Of a stretch of DNA of 34,950 nt, positions 30,364-34,950 are shown one piece after another. The stretch's first letter is position 1; each line of letters begins with the position of its first letter. The DNA lies in the NCBI GenBank assembly GCA_905373305.1, contig CAJPSM010000004.1:1-34950 (forward strand), in the 5' to 3' direction. The notes below the pieces were generated by a model. That model was not told the DNA's origin. It saw nothing but the letters and a program-made list of their open reading frames with translations, and made no database searches. This stretch comes from an uncultured Streptococcus sp. (GTDB taxonomy: Bacteria; Bacillota; Bacilli; Lactobacillales; Streptococcaceae). The translations under genes were made by a program, and so were the position numbers.

Positions 30364-31044
30364 ATGACAGCATTGATTGAAATGACTCAAGTGACAAAAA
30401 CGTATGGGAAAGGAAAGATGAAAGTCGTGGCCCTGCAGGAGACGAATTTTCAGCTAAATGCGGGAGAGTTTGTGGCTATCGTTGGGCCTTCTGGCTCTGG
30501 AAAGACGACCTTTCTAACGACTCTAGGACAACTTCAGGAAGCATCGAGTGGAAAGATTTTGGTAAAGGGGAAGGAAACAGGAAGTTTGACGGAGAAGGAG
30601 AAAACAGATCTCCGTTTTAGAGAGTTTGGCTTCATTCTTCAGGCTTCAAACTTGATTCCTTTTCTAACGGTCAAGGAACAGCTGGATTTGATTGACAGAC
30701 TGGATAAGGGAAAAAATAGTAAAAGTGACCGAAAAGAGCTGTTTGACCTGTTGGATTTGGAAAAAGTACAAGATCATTATCCCAAGGCTCTATCGGGTGG
30801 CGAACGTCAACGTGCGGCCATTGCTAGAGCGCTCTATAACAATCCAAGTATCGTTCTTGCAGATGAGCCGACAGCCAGTCTAGACACTGAGCGTGCCTAC
30901 CAAGTAACGGAGATGCTGGCTGCCATTGCCCATGAACAAGGTAGAGGAGTTGTTATGATTACGCATGATACTCGTCTTCTTGATAAGGTCGACCGTATCT
31001 ATGTTATGAACGATGGCCACCTAGTTGAAGAAACACATGCATAA
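30364..31044 (+). CDS. HrtA-like ABC transporter ATPase
   Basis: 226 residues from ATG 30364 (AAGGAG six bases upstream); an earlier TTG lies inside the permease gene. Walker A GPSGSGKTT (about 42-50), Q-loop FILQASN, signature LSGGERQRAAIARAL, Walker B IVLADEPTASLD, switch MITHDTRLL. LolD/MacB-type ATPase, partner of the permease before it. Confidence 0.93.
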   Translation: MTALIEMTQVTKTYGKGKMKVVALQETNFQLNAGEFVAIVGPSGSGKTTFLTTLGQLQEASSGKILVKGKETGSLTEKEKTDLRFREFGFILQASNLIPFLTVKEQLDLIDRLDKGKNSKSDRKELFDLLDLEKVQDHYPKALSGGERQRAAIARALYNNPSIVLADEPTASLDTERAYQVTEMLAAIAHEQGRGVVMITHDTRLLDKVDRIYVMNDGHLVEETHA

Positions 31045-31049
31045 AATAG

Positions 31050-31081
31050 AGTGAATGGTACAAGTTACTGTTCACTTTTTT
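31050..31081 (+). terminator. Terminator of the HrtBA-like operon
   Basis: AGTGAA/TTCACT with inner GTA/TAC pairs, then six T. Confidence 0.8.
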
Positions 31082-31153
31082 GATTGGAAACTTTAAAAAA
31101 GAGTTTGACTTTTTATAAAACTCCTAGTATTCATAGCTGATTTTTGAGAAATG

Positions 31154-31162
31154 TGGTATAAT
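31154..31162 (+). promoter_or_regulatory. Extended -10 promoter giving a leaderless transcript
   Basis: TGGTATAAT ends only seven bases before ATG 31170, so transcription should start at or next to the A of the start codon. Confidence 0.7.
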
Positions 31163-31169
31163 TTTTCTT

Positions 31170-32099
31170 ATGGAAAAGATTATCATTACAGCAACTGCTG
31201 AAAGTATTGAACAAGTTGAACAACTACTCGAAGCTGGCGTAGACCGTATCTATGTCGGTGAGAAAGATTTTGGCCTTCGTCTGCCAACGACCTTTAGTTA
31301 TGAAGAGTTGCGCACCATCGCTAAGCTGGTTCATGATGCGGGTAAGGAATTGATCGTTGCAGTCAACGCCCTCATGCACCAAGATATGATGGACCGTATC
31401 AAGCCCTTCCTAGACTTCTTGGAAGAAATCAAGACAGACTATATTACAGTAGGAGATGCGGGTGTTTTTTATGTGGTCAACCGTGATGGCTATTCCTTCA
31501 AGACTATCTACGATGCTTCAACTATGGTGACAAGCAGTCGTCAGATTAACTTCTGGGGCCAAAAGGCTGGCGCATCTGAGGCGGTTTTGGCGCGTGAAAT
31601 TCCATCTGCTGAACTCTTCAAGATGTCCGAGATTTTGGAAATTCCGGCTGAAGTGTTGGTTTACGGAGCTAGCGTCATTCACCATTCTAAGCGTCCGCTC
31701 TTGCAAAACTACTATAACTTTACACATATTGATGATGAAAAGACGCGTAAACGGGACCTTTTCTTGGCAGAACCAAGTGACCCAGAGAGCCATTATTCCA
31801 TCTTTGAAGATAATCATGGTACCCATATCTTTGCAAATAACGACCTTGATTTGATGACCAAATTGACTGAGTTGGTGGAGCATGGTTTCACCCATTGGAA
31901 ACTAGAAGGGCTCTACACTCCTGGTCAGAACTTTGTTGAGATTGCTAAACTCTTTATTCAAGCTCGCGGTTTGATTCAAGAGGGCAAATTCAGCCATGAT
32001 CAAGCCTTCTTGCTAGACGAAGAAGTGCGCAAGCTCCATCCCAAAAATCGTTTCCTTGATACAGGATTTTATGACTACGATCCTGATATGGTTAAATAG
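31170..32099 (+). CDS. U32-family protein, TrhP1-like (tRNA uridine hydroxylation)
   Basis: 309 residues, the length of Bacillus TrhP1 (YrrN). TIM-barrel N-terminus (EQLLEAGVDRIYVGEKDFGL), FWGQKAGASEAVLAREIPSA, the U32 core VLVYGASVIHHSKRPLLQNY, and FEDNHGTHIFANNDLDL with DTGFYDYDPDM near the end. U32 proteins of this type support 5-hydroxyuridine formation in tRNA, and the old name peptidase rests on distant relatives. The usual partner of this subtype (TrhP2) is not adjacent. No ribosome site precedes the ATG. Confidence 0.85.
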   Translation: MEKIIITATAESIEQVEQLLEAGVDRIYVGEKDFGLRLPTTFSYEELRTIAKLVHDAGKELIVAVNALMHQDMMDRIKPFLDFLEEIKTDYITVGDAGVFYVVNRDGYSFKTIYDASTMVTSSRQINFWGQKAGASEAVLAREIPSAELFKMSEILEIPAEVLVYGASVIHHSKRPLLQNYYNFTHIDDEKTRKRDLFLAEPSDPESHYSIFEDNHGTHIFANNDLDLMTKLTELVEHGFTHWKLEGLYTPGQNFVEIAKLFIQARGLIQEGKFSHDQAFLLDEEVRKLHPKNRFLDTGFYDYDPDMVK

Positions 32100-32104
32100 G
32101 ACAC

Positions 32105-32135
32105 AAAAACCCGAAATAAAAATGTTCGGGTTTTT
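32105..32135 (+). terminator. Terminator of the U32-family gene
   Basis: Eleven-pair stem AAAAACCCGAA/TTCGGGTTTTT, loop ATAAAAATG. Confidence 0.92.
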
Positions 32136-32166
32136 CAAGTGTATTCATGAAATAAAAATGGATACA

Positions 32167-32175
32167 TGTTATAAT
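32167..32175 (+). promoter_or_regulatory. Extended -10 promoter of rpiA-deoB
   Basis: TGTTATAAT, 30 bases before the GTG start. Confidence 0.7.
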
Positions 32176-32204
32176 GAAAGTAGCTCTATATTGGAGGTGT
32201 TTAA

Positions 32205-32888
32205 GTGGAGAATCTGAAAAAGATGGCAGGTATCAAGGCTGCTGAGTTTGTCAAGGATAGGATGGTTGTCGGACTTGGGACGGGGTCAACTGCCTACTAT
32301 TTCGTAGAAGAAATAGGTCGTCGGATTAAGGAAGAAGGATTGCAGATTACAGCTGTGACGACTTCCAGTGTGACCAGTAAACAAGCAGAAGTACTCAATA
32401 TTCCGCTCAAGTCGATTGACCAAGTAGACTTTGTTGATCTGACAGTCGATGGAGCAGATGAAGTGGATAGCCAGTTTAATGGAATCAAAGGTGGTGGGGG
32501 CGCCCTTCTCATGGAGAAGGTTGTTGCAACTCCATCTAAAGAATACATCTGGGTTGTTGATGAAAGCAAACTAGTAGAAAAACTAGGTGCTTTTAAATTG
32601 CCTGTGGAAGTGGTTCAGTATGGCGCAGAACAGGTCTTTCGTCGTTTTGAGCGAGCTGGCTTTAAACCAAGTTTTCGAGAAAAAGACTGTCAACGTTTTG
32701 TGACAGATATGCAGAATTTTATCATTGATCTAGCCTTGGAAGTTATTGAAGATCCAATTGCTTTCGGACAAGAGTTAGACCATGTCGTTGGTGTCGTAGA
32801 GCATGGCTTATTCAACCAAATGGTGGATAAGGTCATCGTAGCGGGACGGGATGGCGTTCAGATTTTAACTTCAACAAAAGCAAGATAA
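32205..32888 (+). CDS. rpiA: Ribose-5-phosphate isomerase A, GTG start
   Basis: 227 residues. Family motifs GLGTGSTAYYFVEEI, TVDGADEVD, KGGGGALLMEK and VVDESKLVEKLG with GQELDHVVGVVEHGLF. Interconverts ribose-5-phosphate and ribulose-5-phosphate; next to deoB it channels ribose from nucleosides into the pentose pathway. GGAGGTG is spaced correctly for GTG 32205; the next ATG is six codons in. Confidence 0.97.
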   Translation: MENLKKMAGIKAAEFVKDRMVVGLGTGSTAYYFVEEIGRRIKEEGLQITAVTTSSVTSKQAEVLNIPLKSIDQVDFVDLTVDGADEVDSQFNGIKGGGGALLMEKVVATPSKEYIWVVDESKLVEKLGAFKLPVEVVQYGAEQVFRRFERAGFKPSFREKDCQRFVTDMQNFIIDLALEVIEDPIAFGQELDHVVGVVEHGLFNQMVDKVIVAGRDGVQILTSTKAR

Positions 32889-32912
32889 CTAAAAATAATA
32901 AGGAGACAGACT

Positions 32913-34124
32913 ATGTCAAAATTTAATCGTATTCACTTGGTGGTACTGGATTCTGTAGGAATTGGTGCTGCGCCAGATGCTAATAACTTTGTCAATGCAG
33001 GGGTTCCAGATGGAGCTTCTGATACACTGGGACACATTTCAAAAACAGTTGGTTTGAATGTGCCAAACATGGCTAAAATCGGTCTAGGAAATATTCCTCG
33101 TGAAACGCCTTTGAAAACTGTACCAGCTGAAAGCAATCCAACAGGATATGCAACAAAATTGGAGGAAGTATCTCTTGGTAAGGATACTATGACTGGACAC
33201 TGGGAAATCATGGGACTTAACATTACGGAGCCTTTCGATACTTTCTGGAATGGATTCCCAGAAGAAATCTTGACGAAAATCGAAGAATTCTCAGGACGTA
33301 AGGTCATTCGTGAAGCCAATAAACCGTACTCAGGAACAGCTGTTATCGATGACTTTGGACCACGTCAAATGGAAACTGGGGAGTTGATTATCTATACTTC
33401 AGCTGACCCTGTCTTGCAAATCGCTGCCCACGAAGACATCATTCCTTTGAATGAATTGTACCGTATCTGTGAATACGCTCGTTCAATCACCCTTGAGCGC
33501 CCTGCTCTTCTAGGTCGTATCATTGCTCGTCCATATGTTGGTGAGCCTGGTAACTTCACTCGTACAGCTAACCGCCGTGACTTGGCTGTATCTCCATTTG
33601 CCCCAACTGTTTTGGATAAATTGAACGAAGCAGGCATCGATACTTATGCTGTTGGAAAAATCAACGATATCTTTAACGGTGCTGGTATCAATCATGACAT
33701 GGGCCACAACAAGTCAAATAGTCATGGAATTGATACACTTTTGAAGACTATGGGTCTTGCTGAGTTTGAAAAAGGATTCTCATTTACAAACTTGGTAGAC
33801 TTTGATGCCCTTTACGGTCACCGACGCAATGCTCATGGTTACCGTGATTGCTTGCATGAGTTTGATGAGCGCTTGCCTGAAATTATCACAGCCATGCGAG
33901 ATAATGACCTTCTTTTGATTACTGCGGACCATGGGAATGACCCAACCTACGCCGGTACAGACCACACTCGTGAATACATTCCACTTTTGGCTTACAGCCC
34001 TGCCTTTAAAGGAAACGGTGTCATTCCAGTTGGACATTTTGCAGATATTTCTGCAACAGTTGCGGATAACTTTGGTGTTGAAACTGCCATGATTGGGGAA
34101 AGTTTCTTAGATAAATTGGTATAA
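32913..34124 (+). CDS. deoB: Phosphopentomutase
   Basis: 403 residues, alkaline-phosphatase-like metalloenzyme. Metal and active-site motifs: VLDSVGIGAAPDA at the start, LGKDTMTGHWE (phosphoacceptor Thr), GAGINHDMGHNKSNSHGIDT, YGHRRNAHGY and LITADHGNDPTYAGTDHTRE. Converts (deoxy)ribose-1-phosphate to the 5-phosphate, between the phosphorylase (deoD, downstream) and RpiA (upstream). AAGGAG precedes the ATG, 24 bases after rpiA. Confidence 0.97.
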   Translation: MSKFNRIHLVVLDSVGIGAAPDANNFVNAGVPDGASDTLGHISKTVGLNVPNMAKIGLGNIPRETPLKTVPAESNPTGYATKLEEVSLGKDTMTGHWEIMGLNITEPFDTFWNGFPEEILTKIEEFSGRKVIREANKPYSGTAVIDDFGPRQMETGELIIYTSADPVLQIAAHEDIIPLNELYRICEYARSITLERPALLGRIIARPYVGEPGNFTRTANRRDLAVSPFAPTVLDKLNEAGIDTYAVGKINDIFNGAGINHDMGHNKSNSHGIDTLLKTMGLAEFEKGFSFTNLVDFDALYGHRRNAHGYRDCLHEFDERLPEIITAMRDNDLLLITADHGNDPTYAGTDHTREYIPLLAYSPAFKGNGVIPVGHFADISATVADNFGVETAMIGESFLDKLV

Positions 34125-34125
34125 G

Positions 34126-34686
34126 ATGACGCGACACGCTTTACTGGTAAGGGGCATTAATGTCGGTGGGAAAAATAAAGTTGTCATGGCGGATCTTCGT
34201 CAAGAATTGACAGAGTTGTGTTTGGAGAAGGTTGAAACCTACATCAACAGTGGCAATATTTTCTTTACTTCGACAGATCCCAAAGCCCGATTGGTTGAAA
34301 AGTTAGAGGCTTTCTTTGAAGTCCATTATCCATTTATTCAGAGCTTTTCTTTGCTGAGTCTAGAGGACTTTGAGGCGGAACTTGAAAATCTGCCAGAATG
34401 GTGGACCAAAGACCTGGCGCGAAAAGATGTCCTCTTCTACACGGAGAGCTTGGATGTGGATCAAGTTATCGAGAAAGTGGATAGTTTGGAACTGGAAGAT
34501 GAAGTGGTTCATTTTGGAAAACTTGGGATTTTCTGGGGGAAATTTTCTGAGGAATCTTACTATGCAACTGCCTATCATAAGTACTTACTAAAGATGCCTT
34601 TCTACCGCCAAATCACCATTCGCAATGCTAAAACTTTTGACAAAATCGGTCAAATGCTAAAAAATAATAAAGGAGACACACAATGA
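34126..34686 (+). CDS. DUF1697 family protein
   Basis: 186 residues. The family start RHALLVRGINVGGKNKVVMA, then LEKVETYINSGNIFFTS, and the C-terminal block IRNAKTFDKIGQML are present. Function unknown across the family. It starts one base after the deoB stop and overlaps deoD by four bases (ATGA), so it is a fixed member of this nucleoside operon. Confidence 0.9.
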   Translation: MTRHALLVRGINVGGKNKVVMADLRQELTELCLEKVETYINSGNIFFTSTDPKARLVEKLEAFFEVHYPFIQSFSLLSLEDFEAELENLPEWWTKDLARKDVLFYTESLDVDQVIEKVDSLELEDEVVHFGKLGIFWGKFSEESYYATAYHKYLLKMPFYRQITIRNAKTFDKIGQMLKNNKGDTQ

Positions 34687-34950
34687 CATTTTTAGACAAA
34701 ATCAAGGAAACAGCTGCTTTCCTGAAAGACAAGGGGATCCTAGCGCCTGAGTTCGGTCTAATCCTTGGATCAGGTCTGGGAGAACTTGCAGAAGAAATCC
34801 AAAATCCAGTCGTAGTAGACTATGCTGAGATTCCAAACTGGGGCCGTTCAACAGTAGTTGGTCATGCTGGTAAATTGGTATATGGAGAACTTTCTGGTCG
34901 CAAGGTCTTGGCTCTTCAAGGTCGTTTCCATTTCTACGAAGGAAATCCTC
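34683..34950 (+). CDS. punA: Purine nucleoside phosphorylase (5' part, cut by window end)
   Basis: First 89 codons, open to the window end. Motifs GLILGSGLGELAEE, VVGHAGKLVYGEL and LQGRFHFYEG are those of the trimeric purine nucleoside phosphorylase family (annotated punA, deoD2 or pnp in streptococci). It splits purine nucleosides with phosphate to give ribose-1-phosphate for DeoB. AAGGAG precedes the ATG at 34683. Confidence 0.93.
   Translation, partial: MTFLDKIKETAAFLKDKGILAPEFGLILGSGLGELAEEIQNPVVVDYAEIPNWGRSTVVGHAGKLVYGELSGRKVLALQGRFHFYEGNP

Noticed and set aside
31170..32099. Secreted collagenase-type peptidase
   Set aside because: No signal peptide; the sequence matches the TrhP1-type U32 proteins linked to tRNA modification.
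1..34950. BOX, RUP, insertion sequences, tRNA or rRNA genes
   Set aside because: I looked for pneumococcal BOX/RUP motifs, transposase motifs and tRNA arms by eye and recognised none; a covariance-model search could still find degenerate copies.

Overview
This window reads as chromosome of a mitis-group Streptococcus (S. pneumoniae / S. mitis / S. oralis relatives). The basis is recognition of the proteins (ComEA/ComEC, a LytB-type choline-binding glucosaminidase, CiaR/CiaH, RpiA, DeoB), AT-rich low-GC codon use and many extended -10 (TGnTATAAT) promoters. No database was searched; identifications are from sequence motifs and family knowledge.

Left chromosomal block (1-10800): the 3' end of comEA overlaps comEC (DNA uptake). 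A CcpA-box-bearing promoter then precedes a small secreted bacteriocin-like gene broken by a one-base frameshift, followed by a two-gene ABC exporter. Next come infC-rpmI-rplT with an L20-type attenuated leader and an AUA start for IF3, a glyoxalase-family gene, a PyrR attenuator with pyrK-pyrDB, and lytB with 177-bp internal repeats.

Integrated island (10818-20317, about 9.5 kb): 39-bp perfect direct repeats bound a phage-inducible-chromosomal-island-like satellite. It carries a tyrosine integrase, divergent CI-like and Cro-like regulators, a Rha-type antirepressor, a translationally coupled set of small genes, a DnaD-type replisome organiser, a DnaC-type helicase loader, an iteron-bearing likely origin, a DUF1492 late-regulator-like protein and a HicAB toxin-antitoxin pair. 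No capsid, portal, terminase or lysis gene is present, so it should depend on a helper phage. The repeats contain the ribosome binding site and first codons of a chromosomal DUF2829 (Tad2-like) gene. At the right end the gene is rebuilt intact. At the left end its native extended -10 promoter is stranded in front of a 10-codon stub. The island therefore separates the DUF2829-SDR-Nudix-GNAT gene run from its promoter, which could work as an excision-controlled switch.

Right chromosomal block (20301-34950): DUF2829, a short-chain dehydrogenase, a Nudix hydrolase, a GNAT acetyltransferase, a stand-alone PEP-synthase-like barrel and an ASCH-domain protein; then pepN, ciaRH, a DUF3270 membrane protein on the minus strand, an HrtBA-like ABC transporter behind a structured leader with a 22-codon ORF, an apparently leaderless U32-family gene, and the nucleoside-catabolism run rpiA-deoB-DUF1697-deoD (cut by the window end).

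The most notable points are the island/DUF2829 promoter split, a 31-bp repeat shared by a candidate island small RNA and the integrase leader, the iteron region, the frameshifted bacteriocin under a CcpA-like site, the AUA start of infC and the leaderless U32 gene.
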